A stretch of DNA of 64,000 nucleotides, taken from Alphaproteobacteria bacterium (lineage in GTDB: Bacteria > Pseudomonadota > Alphaproteobacteria > Micropepsales > Micropepsaceae). Made by a program: the position numbers and the translations under genes. The stretch lies in the NCBI GenBank assembly GCA_017983635.1, contig JAGOBA010000007.1:107109-171108 (forward strand), given 5' to 3'. A model generated the notes under the pieces. It had not been told where the DNA came from. It saw only the letters and a list, made by a program, of their open reading frames with translations, and ran no database searches. Positions 7,422-16,256 of the stretch are shown one piece after another. Every line of letters begins with the position of its first letter. Positions within the stretch are counted from its first letter, which is position 1.

Positions 7422-8060
7422 TCAAATCTTGTTCCTTGCCGCCACTTTCTTCACGACCGGATGATCGTCAAGGCGGGCGCCGATCTTGTGAAGCTTTGGG
7501 CACTCGGCTCTGAACCAGTCACGGCCGGGGCGCCAGAGCGTCATGGCCCACGTATAAATGTCGAGGGCCGAGAACGTCTCGCCGAGGAACCAGGGCCCCT
7601 CGATCTGCTTCTCCACGAACTTCCAGAGGTCTTGGCGGTGGCCGTGCGTGCTTTCACGGAGCAACTTGCCGGCACCCACTTTGTACGGCTCGCCAACCCA
7701 GCGCTCGGTCACGTCACCATAGGTGAACGTGGGGTAGACTGCCGAGACAAGGAACAGTTGCCAACGCAGGAATTCGGCGCGCGACGGGTGGCCTGCGGGT
7801 GGGATGAGCTCGAAACCAGGGACAGTGTCCGCGAGATGGAACAGGATCGCCGCGCTCTCGGTCATCACTGTGCCGTCCGGCAGCAACAGCGTGGGTACTT
7901 GGCCGAGCGGATTCAGCTTCTTCAGCGCCTTGCTCTTCCAACCGGTATCGGACCACGGCACATCGACGATCTCGAACGGCACCTTGGCGAGCCCGAACGC
8001 TATCTCGACGATCATCGAGCCGCAGCCGTTGGTGGCGTAAAGTTTGTAGGGTTTGGTCAT
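7422..8060 (-). CDS. Glutathione S-transferase family protein
   Basis: 212 residues, the usual GST length. The N-terminal thioredoxin-like domain runs from KPYKLYATNGCGSMIVEIAF through PFEIVDV to LPDGTVMTESAAILFHLAD, where the cis-proline LGQVPTL and the ES pair that contact glutathione are visible. The helical C-terminal domain contains LDIYTWAMTLWRPGRDWF, close to the N-capping motif of GSTs. It lies 15 bases after heme A synthase on the same strand and may be cotranscribed. Substrate unknown. Confidence 0.85.
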   Translation of the reverse strand: MTKPYKLYATNGCGSMIVEIAFGLAKVPFEIVDVPWSDTGWKSKALKKLNPLGQVPTLLLPDGTVMTESAAILFHLADTVPGFELIPPAGHPSRAEFLRWQLFLVSAVYPTFTYGDVTERWVGEPYKVGAGKLLRESTHGHRQDLWKFVEKQIEGPWFLGETFSALDIYTWAMTLWRPGRDWFRAECPKLHKIGARLDDHPVVKKVAARNKI

Positions 8061-8075
8061 AGTTTCCTCCGAATG

Positions 8076-9107
8076 CTAGCCGGCGCGGCGAAGTGCGAAC
8101 GCATACGCGATCGTTGCGGTCAGCAGTGCAACCGCGCCGAATTGATGAAGTGCGCCAAGCCACACAGGTACCACTTCGAGCAGCGTCCAGATGCCGAGCA
8201 GCACTTGCGCCGCCACGGTCGCGAGCAAGATGTTGGAGGTCATGTCAGCCAAGCCGGTGAGCTTTGATCGCCGGCCGGCAAACCACAGCGCCACCACTGC
8301 GAGCGTGACGACATAGCCACCGATCCGATGATTGAACTGGACGGTCGTGACGTCTTCGAACGGCGCGAGCCAGGTCCTGTAGGCGCCATCGGGGACGAAC
8401 TTGCCGTCCATCATCGGCCAGGTGTTGTACGTGAACCCGGCGTCCAAGCCGGCGACGAAGCCCCCAAGCTTGATCTGCCCGAAGACAAGTACGAGCACGC
8501 CGAGCGCCCACGGGAACAGCTTGTGAGGACGTTTCTGCGCAGGCCACTCGCCCCGCCACAGCGGGAGTGCGGTCCAGAGGATCGCGGCGTAGATCACCAA
8601 TGCCAACGTCAAGTGCGCGACGAGGCGATACTGGCTGACGCTTGTGCGCTCAGAAAGGCCGCTTGCCACCATGAACCAACCGAGCGCGCCTTGCAGGCCG
8701 CCCAGCACAAAGAGCAAGACGAGTCGCGGGATCAAGGCGCGCTCGATCTGTCCCCGGAACAGGAAGACGAGGAACGGGACCAGGAACGCGAAGCCGATCA
8801 GGCGGCCGAGATTGCGGTGGCTCCACTCCCACCAAAAGATCGACTTGAACTCCTCCAGCGACATGCCCTTGTTCATGATCTGGTACTGCGGGATCGCTTT
8901 GTAGGCGTCGAACTCTTCCTGCCACTCGGTGTCGGAGAGCGGCGGGAGCGCGCCGTGGATCGGCTTCCAGGACGTGATCGAAAGGCCGGAGTCGGTCAGA
9001 CGCGTGAGGCCACCCACAACGACCATCAAGGCAATCAACCCGCACACGGCCAGAAGCCAGATGGCGAGCGTACGGCGCGACTGAATCTGCAAGGGCGTTG
9101 CGGTCAT
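8076..9107 (-). CDS. ctaA: Heme A synthase (COX15/CtaA)
   Basis: 343 residues. An inner-membrane protein that oxidises the C8 methyl of heme O to make heme A for cytochrome c oxidase. It shows 8 hydrophobic helices and the histidines of the two four-helix bundles in their usual settings: GGLTRLTDSGLSITSWKPIHGALPP, WWEWSHRNLGRLIG, VAHLTLALVIY, VQFNHRIGGYVVTL and LGALHQFGAVALLTA. GLDAGFTYNTWPMMDG is the conserved loop of the alphaproteobacterial/mitochondrial COX15 type. The start matches the family; the following GST is in the same direction. Confidence 0.93.
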   Translation of the reverse strand: MTATPLQIQSRRTLAIWLLAVCGLIALMVVVGGLTRLTDSGLSITSWKPIHGALPPLSDTEWQEEFDAYKAIPQYQIMNKGMSLEEFKSIFWWEWSHRNLGRLIGFAFLVPFLVFLFRGQIERALIPRLVLLFVLGGLQGALGWFMVASGLSERTSVSQYRLVAHLTLALVIYAAILWTALPLWRGEWPAQKRPHKLFPWALGVLVLVFGQIKLGGFVAGLDAGFTYNTWPMMDGKFVPDGAYRTWLAPFEDVTTVQFNHRIGGYVVTLAVVALWFAGRRSKLTGLADMTSNILLATVAAQVLLGIWTLLEVVPVWLGALHQFGAVALLTATIAYAFALRRAG

Positions 9108-9158
9108 GCGGGAGCGGATATAGCGGTCACGGTGGCCCTTAGAACTGCGGCAGTTTGC

Positions 9159-9851
9159 CTAAGCCAACGCGAAATCTACGGCCGCCTTCGCGTGAATCAA
9201 CGCCGTGTCGAAAACGGGTTCCCTCAGGTCGGCTTGGGTCAGCAACATCCCAATCTCGGTGCACCCGAAAATGATACCGTCGGCGCCCTGCCCGCGCGCG
9301 GCGGCGATGACATCGAGGTAGCGGCGCTTGGACTCCGGCTTCACGACGCCCTTCACGAGCTCGCCAAAGATGACGTCATGGACGACGCGCCTGCCGTCGT
9401 CGTCCGGGGTCAATGCGTCAATGCCGTGCATCGCCTTCAGACGGCCGCGATAGAAGTCCTGCTCCATCGTATAGCGCGTCGCGAGCAGCAATGGACGCTT
9501 GCAAGTGGTGCGCTTGATCGCGGCCGCCGTCGCGTCGGCAATATGGAGAAGCGGCACGTGAATGGCGCCGGCGACGGCATCAGCCACCTTGTGCATGGTG
9601 TTGGCCGTGATGACGACCGCCTCGGCGCCAGCGGTTTCCAGACGGCGCGCGATCTCAGCCAGACTCCGGCCGGCATCCTCCCAGGCGCTGGCGCGCTGCA
9701 TCGCCTCGATGGGCGCAAAGTCGACCGACCAGAGAATCAGTTGCGCGGAATGGTGACCGCCCAGCCGGGCGCGCACATCCTCGTTCATCAGGCGATAGTA
9801 AATCGCGGTGCTCTCGGCGCTCATCCCGCCGATCAATCCAAGGGTCTTCAT
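9159..9851 (-). CDS. Aspartate/glutamate racemase family protein, first catalytic Cys absent
   Basis: 230 residues, two similar Rossmann-like lobes. The N-terminus KTLGLIGGMSAESTAIYYR and the second lobe GIIFGCTEIGMLL are typical of the aspartate/hydantoin racemase superfamily. The first-lobe motif, C-N-T-x-H in two-cysteine racemases, reads ANTMH here, so the first acid/base cysteine is alanine, while the second cysteine (GCTE) is present. One-cysteine members exist in the YgeA-like branch. The protein may be a racemase with unusual chemistry, or have another role such as a decarboxylase or isomerase. It stands alone, next to ctaA. Confidence 0.82.
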   Translation of the reverse strand: MKTLGLIGGMSAESTAIYYRLMNEDVRARLGGHHSAQLILWSVDFAPIEAMQRASAWEDAGRSLAEIARRLETAGAEAVVITANTMHKVADAVAGAIHVPLLHIADATAAAIKRTTCKRPLLLATRYTMEQDFYRGRLKAMHGIDALTPDDDGRRVVHDVIFGELVKGVVKPESKRRYLDVIAAARGQGADGIIFGCTEIGMLLTQADLREPVFDTALIHAKAAVDFALA

Positions 9852-9925
9852 AGGGTCATTCCGCCGTCACTTTGGCCGCAGAATGGCAGTTTGCGGGCGC
9901 GAAGGACAATTGCTAATCAGACAAG

Positions 9926-10159
9926 ATGGGTATGCGTTGGAAGAAGCTGATCGGTGTGTTTCTGCTGCTCGGCATTATTGCGATTTACGTGCTGCTCGTG
10001 ATGCGGGCGGCGGTTGAGATTCTGCCGACGGCGGGTGGGATCGTGCAGTTCTTCTTCTATGCGGTGGCCGGCATGGCCTGGGTGGTGCCGGTGCGTTACC
10101 TCATCGTATGGATGAACACGCCCGGCCGCAGCGATCGGGAGAACGGTGAACATGCCTGA
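9926..10159 (+). CDS. DUF2842 small membrane protein
   Basis: 77 residues with two transmembrane helices: KLIGVFLLLGIIAIYVLL and IVQFFFYAVAGMAWVVPVRYLI. The pattern KKLIG at the start, and GMAWVVP...IVWMN near the end, is that of DUF2842, a family found in Alphaproteobacteria, often near heme A synthase as here. Function unknown. Its end overlaps the next gene by 14 bases, so the two are likely cotranslated. Confidence 0.75.
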   Translation: MGMRWKKLIGVFLLLGIIAIYVLLVMRAAVEILPTAGGIVQFFFYAVAGMAWVVPVRYLIVWMNTPGRSDRENGEHA

Positions 10160-10775
10160 CACAGCCGGCGACAAGGTCAAGAAATTCTTCGCGGCATCCG
10201 TGACCAACCCGATGGACCGCATCCAAACGGCGGTCGAGCGGATCATTCTCTACAGCCGCTATATCCTGGTCGTGTTCTATGTCGGTCTAGCCGTCGCCCT
10301 CGCGTTCTATGCGGTCAGCTTCACCTTCGAGGTCGTTCACATCGCGGAACTCGCGTTCTTTCCGCCGGCCGAGAACGACGGCAAGTTCAGCATGATCATG
10401 CCGATCCTAGAGCTGATCGACGGCGCGCTGGTGTCGGGTCTAATCGTGATGGTGATGCTAAGCTCGTATGAGAACTTCGTCGGACGGTTCGGCGATGACT
10501 CATTGGACGATTCGCCGGAGTGGTTGCGGCGGCTCGATCCGGGCTCGCTGAAAGTAAAGGTCGCGACCGCGCTGCTGACAATCTCGGCAGTGAAACTGTT
10601 GCAGGTGTTCATGGACCGCGAAAAATTCACGGACGGCGACATCTTCTGGAAGGTCGTGATTCACGTGGTCTTCATCGCGTCTGCCGTGTTTTTGGCGCTG
10701 CTCGATCGTATTGCCGGGCATCCGGCGCGGCTCTATCCGCCGCGCGGCAAGGAACCGCCGGACGACGCGCATTGA
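10146..10775 (+). CDS. UPF0114 (YqhA-like) membrane protein
   Basis: 209 residues. Central transmembrane helices are SRYILVVFYVGLAVALAFYA, MILIMPILELID-type, ALVSGLIVMVMLSSYENFV and VFIASAVFLALLD. The motif GALVSGLIVMVMLSSYENFVGRF and the repeat of short loops around it mark the UPF0114/TIGR00645 family, whose function is not established. The C-terminus is basic and cytoplasmic. It follows DUF2842 with a 14-base overlap. Confidence 0.82.
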   Translation: MNMPDTAGDKVKKFFAASVTNPMDRIQTAVERIILYSRYILVVFYVGLAVALAFYAVSFTFEVVHIAELAFFPPAENDGKFSMIMPILELIDGALVSGLIVMVMLSSYENFVGRFGDDSLDDSPEWLRRLDPGSLKVKVATALLTISAVKLLQVFMDREKFTDGDIFWKVVIHVVFIASAVFLALLDRIAGHPARLYPPRGKEPPDDAH

Positions 10776-10778
10776 AGC

Positions 10779-10797
10779 CCGGCCCCGAAGCCGGGCA
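10779..10797 (+). terminator. Hairpin after UPF0114 gene (possible weak terminator)
   Basis: GCCCGGCCCCGAAGCCGGGC forms a short GC stem (CCCGGC / GCCGGG) directly after the stop codon. No run of T follows, so intrinsic termination is uncertain; it could instead stabilise the transcript 3' end. Confidence 0.3.
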
Positions 10798-10852
10798 TAC
10801 TGGGCGCCAAGTGAAGTGATCCCCTCCCCCTCCTACATAAGGACTTCGGCCC

Positions 10853-12436
10853 ATGGCTGATTCCGGCTCCATCTTTCTTGGCAAGGGCGACCTGGCACAG
10901 AGCCTGTTGCTGTCGAGCGCCAACCGGCACGGCCTGATCGCAGGCGCGACCGGCACGGGCAAGACGTCAACCCTGCGCGTGCTCGCCGAAGGCTTCAGCC
11001 GCGCTGGTGTCCCCGTGTTTGTACCTGACATCAAGGGCGACCTCGCGGGCTTTTGCCAAGTCGCGGAGGTGAAGCCGTTCATCACCGAGCGCGTGCAAAA
11101 GATCGGACAGACGGACTGGAAGCCGACATCCTATCCGGTCGTCTTTTGGGACCTTTTCGGCGAGCTCGGCCATCCGTTACGCGCGACGGTGTCGGAGATG
11201 GGACCGACGTTGCTTTCACGCATGCTACAGCTCAACGATACGCAAGAGGGCGTGCTAAACATCGTCTTCCGCGTCGCGGACGAGCAAGGGATGCTGCTGC
11301 TCGATTTGAAAGACCTGCGCGCGATGCTGGTGCACGTGGCGGAAAACGCCGACAAGTACTCCGTTCAGTTCGGCAATATCGCGCCGGCGTCCGTGGGCGC
11401 GATTCAGCGCACATTGCTCACGCTCGAGAACCAAGGTGGCGATGCGTTCTTCGGTGAACCGGCGTTGAAGCTCTCCGACATGCTGATCGCGGACGACACC
11501 GGGCGCGGCGCTATCCATGTTCTGGCGGCGGAGAAGTTGTTCGGCAGCCCGATGCTCTACGCCACGTTCCTGCTGTGGCTCTTATCGGAGCTCTACGAAC
11601 AGATGCCGGAAGTCGGCGATCTGGATAAGCCGAAGCTGGTGTTCTTCTTCGACGAGGCGCATTTGCTGTTCGACGATCAGCCGAAAGCGTTGATCGACAA
11701 GGTGGAGCAAGTCATTCGGCTGATCCGCTCCAAGGGCGTGGGCGTCTTCTTCATTTCGCAGTCGCCGCTCGACATTCCCGATGACGTGCTGGGGCAGCTT
11801 GGCAACAAGGTGCAGCACGCGCTGCGCGCCTTCACGCCAAAGGATCGCAAGTCGGTCAAGGCGGTTGCCGACAATTTCCGCGAGAACCCGAGGTTCAAGG
11901 CGTCGGATGCGGTGCAGGAACTGGGCGTCGGTGAAGCGCTGGTATCGACGCTGGACGCGAAAGGGATTCCCTCGATCGTCGATCGCGTTCTGATCGCGCC
12001 GCCGATGTGCCGGATGGGTCCGATCAACGCGGCGGAACGCGCCGCCGTGGTAAGCGCGAGCCCTCTGAAAGGCTCCTACGATCAAGCGGTCGATCGCGAG
12101 AGCGCTTACGAAGTTCTCATGGCCAAGGCCAACGGCGCGCAAGGCGGCGGTTCGTCACCGTCGACGACGCGGGCACCAGCGGCCACGACCCGCACCTGGG
12201 GCTGGGGAACGTCGAAGCCTGAGGCACAGCCCGCGCCGGAACCGGCGCCGCGTCGTCCGCAGAGTTATCCGATGCCCAGCACACCGCGCGAAGAGCCACG
12301 GCCGCGTGCTTCCTCGCGGCAGACGATGGGCGAAGCGGCAGCAAAGAGCGCGGCGCGCTCCGTCACCTCCGCCATCGGCAGCAGCATCGGCCGCGCACTC
12401 GTGCGCGGAGTCCTCGGCTCGCTGCTGAAACGATAG
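10853..12436 (+). CDS. HerA-like P-loop ATPase (DUF853, YjgR family)
   Basis: 527 residues, normal for the DUF853/helicase HerA-like family. Walker A is at [19 protein letters not shown] (around residue 25-43) and Walker B at [15 protein letters not shown] (around 262-276). Further motifs are [17 protein letters not shown] and [23 protein letters not shown], the sensor region. The C-terminal 110 residues are low complexity (Ser, Pro, Ala) and end in a glycine/arginine-rich helix that could touch membrane or DNA. The family is thought to move DNA or nucleic acid but its cellular job is unknown. Confidence 0.88.
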   Translation: MADSGSIFLGKGDLAQSLLLSSANRHGLIAGATGTGKTSTLRVLAEGFSRAGVPVFVPDIKGDLAGFCQVAEVKPFITERVQKIGQTDWKPTSYPVVFWDLFGELGHPLRATVSEMGPTLLSRMLQLNDTQEGVLNIVFRVADEQGMLLLDLKDLRAMLVHVAENADKYSVQFGNIAPASVGAIQRTLLTLENQGGDAFFGEPALKLSDMLIADDTGRGAIHVLAAEKLFGSPMLYATFLLWLLSELYEQMPEVGDLDKPKLVFFFDEAHLLFDDQPKALIDKVEQVIRLIRSKGVGVFFISQSPLDIPDDVLGQLGNKVQHALRAFTPKDRKSVKAVADNFRENPRFKASDAVQELGVGEALVSTLDAKGIPSIVDRVLIAPPMCRMGPINAAERAAVVSASPLKGSYDQAVDRESAYEVLMAKANGAQGGGSSPSTTRAPAATTRTWGWGTSKPEAQPAPEPAPRRPQSYPMPSTPREEPRPRASSRQTMGEAAAKSAARSVTSAIGSSIGRALVRGVLGSLLKR

Positions 12437-12445
12437 GATCAACCA

Positions 12446-12877
12446 ATGCGCAGGTTCCTTACGATACTGGCGGTCGGCCTGACACTCTCCGCTTGCGAGT
12501 CGGCGGTTTCGAATGATCAGGGCGAAGGCCGCTTGGCTCAGAATGACTGGATCGCCGAGACGATTGCCGGTAGACCGGTGATCAATCCGGCCCGCGTGAC
12601 TCTCGCCTTTCTTGAGGGCCGCGTTTCCGGACGAAGCGGTTGCAACCTCTACTCCGGACCGGTCGAGATCGGACCGGGCACGCTGAAGATCGGCGCGCTG
12701 ATCTCGACAAAAATGGCCTGCATGCAAGAGGGTGTGATGCAGCAGGAAAGCGCCTACTTGTCGGCGCTTCAGTCGGCACAGACTTACAGCATCGGTGGCG
12801 ACAAGCTCACGATCACGACTCCAACGGGCAGCATCGTCTACGGGGCGACAGCCCGCCAAGCGCAGCCCGGGGAGTAA
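12446..12877 (+). CDS. META-domain lipoprotein
   Basis: 143 residues. The signal peptide MRRFLTILAVGLTLSAC ends in a lipobox with cysteine 17, so it is probably an outer-membrane lipoprotein. The remaining part fits the META domain (HslJ-like): DWIAETIAGRPV, ARVTLAFLEGRVSGRSGCNLYSG, IGALISTKMAC, and a closing LTITTPTGSIVY. META proteins in Escherichia coli affect heat shock and novobiocin resistance. It follows the HerA-like gene after 9 bases and could be in its transcript. Confidence 0.82.
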   Translation: MRRFLTILAVGLTLSACESAVSNDQGEGRLAQNDWIAETIAGRPVINPARVTLAFLEGRVSGRSGCNLYSGPVEIGPGTLKIGALISTKMACMQEGVMQQESAYLSALQSAQTYSIGGDKLTITTPTGSIVYGATARQAQPGE

Positions 12878-13035
12878 GTCGTCAACAGCCCGCCGCGGAC
12901 GCGTAAGCGCCCGCGGCCAAGCTGGCCCAACCTCATGGGGAGACCATGTGATAGAGGCGCCGCCAGCTTAGCACGAGGCCGGTCGGCGGCGCGCGCGTTT
13001 CGTGTTAATCACTAGCGTGCGCTTGGGAGGCCGAT

Positions 13036-13944
13036 ATGACAGAGATCGCGGTGATCGGGCCGGGGGCCATCGGGTGCGCGTTTGCCGCTGCTGCAATGCA
13101 GGCGGGGCACCGGATCTCGATTGCCGCACGAACGCCGTTTGCCGCACTCGACGTGGATTATCCGGGCGGGCATGTGAGTAGGCCGGTCACGGCGCTTACG
13201 CTAGCGGCGGCGCGGCCCTTTCCCATCGTGATGCTTGCCACTAAGGCGCATCAGACCGGCGACGCCCGACCATGGCTCAACGCGTTGTGCGGGCCGCAGA
13301 CCACTGTTGCGGTGTTGCAGAATGGCGTCGAACACATCGCAAGGCTGCGGCCGCTCGTAGGTGACGGCCCGGCGATAGTGCCGGCGATGGTTGCATGTCC
13401 GAGCGACCGAACCGGGCCCGGCAAAGCGCATGTGACGGGTCCGGCCCGTCTCGATGTGCCGCCCGGCGAAGCGAGCGAAACGCTTCGCCGCGTGTTCGAA
13501 GGTTCGTTTGCGGAAATCAGGATCGTCGAGGATTGGTTGACTTCCGCGTGGGGCAAGTTGGTTCTCAACGCGGTGGGCGGCGGAATTGGCGTGCTGACGC
13601 GGCGCGGCAATGAGGTGCTTAAGGATGAAGGCATCGCGCGGCTCTACAAAGCCCTCGCAGCGGAGGTTGCCGCCGTCGGCCGCGCGGAAGGTGCAAAGTT
13701 ACCGGATGACATCGGCGAGCGGCTACACGCTGTCATGGCGCGCGGACCGCACTTGCACATGGGCTCGATCGTCGTAGACCGTCTCGCTGGACGGCCGACA
13801 GAGTGGGCCGCACGCAATGAGGTGGTGTTGAGGCTCGCGGCCAAGCACGGCATCGCTGTGCCGCTAAACGACCTCGTGTGCCATCTCATTCGGGCAGGCG
13901 AGCCCGACGCGGCCTGGAGCGACGCACGCCCTACGCCGGGATGA
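13036..13944 (+). CDS. panE: 2-dehydropantoate 2-reductase family oxidoreductase
   Basis: 302 residues. Rossmann NADPH-binding motif IAVIGPGAIGCAFAAAA at the start (GxGxxG/A), followed by the central AVLQNGVEHI (NGV as in ketopantoate reductases), catalytic lysine in SAWGKLVLNAVGG, and C-terminal HLHMGSIVVDRLAGRPTEW with the NxxxxxxLARRPTEI-like turn. This reduces ketopantoate to pantoate for pantothenate/CoA synthesis. Paralogs of this enzyme are common in bacteria, so the physiological substrate is not certain. Its end overlaps the convergent regulator gene by 14 bases. Confidence 0.82.
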   Translation: MTEIAVIGPGAIGCAFAAAAMQAGHRISIAARTPFAALDVDYPGGHVSRPVTALTLAAARPFPIVMLATKAHQTGDARPWLNALCGPQTTVAVLQNGVEHIARLRPLVGDGPAIVPAMVACPSDRTGPGKAHVTGPARLDVPPGEASETLRRVFEGSFAEIRIVEDWLTSAWGKLVLNAVGGGIGVLTRRGNEVLKDEGIARLYKALAAEVAAVGRAEGAKLPDDIGERLHAVMARGPHLHMGSIVVDRLAGRPTEWAARNEVVLRLAAKHGIAVPLNDLVCHLIRAGEPDAAWSDARPTPG

Positions 13945-14608
13945 TCTCGCGCCAATGCACATGGACGCCAGCTCCTGCCAAGACGCGGGGCATCTCGTTG
14001 CGGTGCAAGATCGAATGCGCAACGATGCCGGCATCCTCAGTTTCGATCGGCCAGAACTCGTGCACGCCGGTGCGGACAAACAGGCCCGCGTTGATTTCCG
14101 CACACAAGCGCACGCAACGCACATTGCCGTCGAAAAAGCCGATCGTCAGCAAGTCCTCGATTCCGTTGCCATGCGTTTGAATAAGTGCGCAGTCGAGCGA
14201 CGGGAGGATGTCGTTGTACTTGCGGCCCAAAAACAAGTGCGGACCAATCGGACTGTACGGCTTGCCGCGATTGAAGGACGGGCTTGCGCCGTTCACCGCC
14301 ACGATCGTCAGTGCACGGTCGATCAGCACTTCGTAGCCGGTGCTGGCGGATATGCGCCGCTTCCAAGCGGCGAACGAGTTGTAGGCCATGCGCTGTGCAA
14401 GCGCCGTCACTTTTCGCGCAACATCGAGCGTCGGCGCCGCTCGGCCTTCGATCAGCGCTGCTACGCGTGCTTCGGGTTCCGCGAGAAGCTCGGCGATGCA
14501 CACGTGCGTGAGCGCGTGCACGGACACCAAACGTCCAAGATCGGCAATCGCAAGCGCTGCCTCCGCTGCAGCCAGCGCGCCGAACGCGCCGGTAACAACT
14601 TGTGTCAT
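13931..14608 (-). CDS. Hypothetical protein, probable regulator paralogous to the upstream XRE gene
   Basis: 225 residues. It starts inside the stop of the XRE gene (ATGA overlap), so it is translated with it. The N-terminal helical region around HALTHVCIAELLAEPEARVAALIEGRAAPTLDVARKV resembles a degraded Cro-type helix-turn-helix. The rest looks like the PAS-like sensor of its neighbour: GYEVLIDRALTIVAVNGAS parallels the neighbour's GRETLFDAEWRIVAISQSA. The pair may have arisen by duplication. No ligand or target is evident. Confidence 0.6.
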   Translation of the reverse strand: MTQVVTGAFGALAAAEAALAIADLGRLVSVHALTHVCIAELLAEPEARVAALIEGRAAPTLDVARKVTALAQRMAYNSFAAWKRRISASTGYEVLIDRALTIVAVNGASPSFNRGKPYSPIGPHLFLGRKYNDILPSLDCALIQTHGNGIEDLLTIGFFDGNVRCVRLCAEINAGLFVRTGVHEFWPIETEDAGIVAHSILHRNEMPRVLAGAGVHVHWREIIPA

Positions 14609-15243
14609 AACGCGATCGCCTTTCCGCCGATCGGCAGGATGCTGCCATCGATCAAGACAACCTGTGCAGCAAGCACGTTGGTACCGGATACGCCGCTGCG
14701 CGGCTCCGGCTTAGCGGCTTCGAACGCCGCAACGTGAATGAAGATCTGCTCGTCGGTTGTGAAAATCGGCCAAATGTCGACGTCTCGGCGCAACCGCGTC
14801 GCGGGCAGCAAGATTTCGATACTGACTTTCAACGCGCGAATATCGCCCTCAAACAGCGGCACCTTCTCGATGATCGCGCCCACCTCGCGGGTCGCGGCGA
14901 ACTCGCTCAATCGCCGGCCCAGCGCTGCTTCGCGCGTGAGCTCGCTGAACTCGAGCGCCGACTGGCTAATCGCAACGATCCGCCACTCGGCATCGAACAA
15001 CGTCTCGCGGCCGTAGGTGTCGTTTACGCGCGCGATCCAGGACTGCGAGTCAGATACTGCACTGGCACCAAGCGCTGTCCGCAATGCCGACTGCACTTCG
15101 AGATGCGGCACCTGCGTGCCGCTCTCCCACCGAGAGACGGTTTGCTGCGTCACGCCGAAGCGTTCGGCGTAGGCTGCCTGGGTCAGCGCGTGGCGCTTGC
15201 GGTACTGAGCGATCAACCGGGGCCAAATCGTCGCGTCCGTCAT
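14605..15243 (-). CDS. XRE-family transcriptional regulator with PAS-like C-terminus
   Basis: 212 residues from the ATG at 15243; the upstream open frame adds 41 residues with no family look. The helix-turn-helix is LIAQYRKRHALTQAAYAERFGVTQQTVSRWESGTQVPHL, a canonical Cro/C1 domain. After a linker the segment RETLFDAEWRIVAISQSALEFSELTREAALGRRLSEF looks like a PAS or MmyB-like sensory fold. It overlaps the following gene by 4 bases. A regulator of its own operon or of a metabolic stress response is likely, but the signal is unknown. Confidence 0.8.
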   Translation of the reverse strand: MTDATIWPRLIAQYRKRHALTQAAYAERFGVTQQTVSRWESGTQVPHLEVQSALRTALGASAVSDSQSWIARVNDTYGRETLFDAEWRIVAISQSALEFSELTREAALGRRLSEFAATREVGAIIEKVPLFEGDIRALKVSIEILLPATRLRRDVDIWPIFTTDEQIFIHVAAFEAAKPEPRSGVSGTNVLAAQVVLIDGSILPIGGKAIAL

Positions 15244-15396
15244 ACGCGCGCTCGCAGGAAATGCGACCGAAATGAGTGCATTTGCATGGAGTACCGGCTC
15301 GACAGCGTTAGAACGACAAAAACAACCTGCACATTTTGGCAGAACAAGTCGAGACACTATCGCCACGAATAATCGCGGATAACGCGCTCAGCGATC

Positions 15397-16029
15397 TTAC
15401 CAGCCGTATACGTCGCGCACGACTTCGTTTGTCGTGGGCGGCGCTGCCGCAGTCAACGCGGGCGCGGCCTCAGCAACATCGAAAAGCGAGATCCGATAGG
15501 AGACGGCCACGACGTACTTCGCTTGTTGCATCAACTTTCCGGCGCGCTCTGCGCCCCGCTTCTCGGCCGCGACAACGAGGGATCGGTTCAACGGTAGCGG
15601 CAAATCAACCAGCGCTTTCGCGTCGTTCGCCAGCGGATTGAGGATCGCAAACGGTCCTTCCGATTGGCAGGTACAGTGGATCGCGTTCCTCTCACTGCGG
15701 CACTCCATACCGGCACTCTTCAACAGACCCGGCAAACGCGCGAACAAGGTCGCATCGTTGATCAGGAGATCGATGATCGCTCGGTTTGCCTCCCGCGCCA
15801 CATCTTCAGCGGCATCGCACCCTGCAGCCTCAGCCATGATCGGCTCGCCCGCAAGCTTCGCAAAGCGCACGGCAGCGGGATCGGCTTTCAGCGCCTGCAC
15901 GACCGCAACCATGCAAGGCGCATAAATGACTTGGCGATTGGTCGTGGAAGACGCTGTTGCCGCGACGGCGCCCAAAACAAGCATCCCGGCCGTCAACTCC
16001 AACGAACGCTTGCGAAACACTGACCACAT
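15397..16029 (-). CDS. Hypothetical protein with N-terminal membrane/signal segment
   Basis: 210 residues from the ATG at 16029, which has a GGGGG stretch about 8 bases upstream; a GTG 18 bases earlier is possible. The hydrophobic stretch LELTAGMLVLGAVAATAS near the N-terminus is a signal peptide or membrane anchor. The rest contains several cysteines (IYAPCMVAVVQALKADP, AGCDAAEDV, MECRSERNAIHCTCQSEG), suggesting disulfides in the periplasm. I do not recognise the family. Confidence 0.65.
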   Translation of the reverse strand: MWSVFRKRSLELTAGMLVLGAVAATASSTTNRQVIYAPCMVAVVQALKADPAAVRFAKLAGEPIMAEAAGCDAAEDVAREANRAIIDLLINDATLFARLPGLLKSAGMECRSERNAIHCTCQSEGPFAILNPLANDAKALVDLPLPLNRSLVVAAEKRGAERAGKLMQQAKYVVAVSYRISLFDVAEAAPALTAAAPPTTNEVVRDVYGW

Positions 16030-16256
16030 GATTGCACCCCCGTGCACGCCCCTCTCGGGCGAATCGCTTTGACGCTAGTCTACCGGGAAATAGTGTCTGT
16101 CGAAGGTATCGCCCAGAAACCAAGCGAAACGGCGCACTTGAAGCGGACGCCCGGGCAACGCAATCTCTGGCTGCATCCAGTGCCGCGCCGGTTTGAGGGA
16201 ACCCAGGCGCGGCTGGCACCAACACACGCCTCACGCCCTCGGGGAACACGCCGCTT

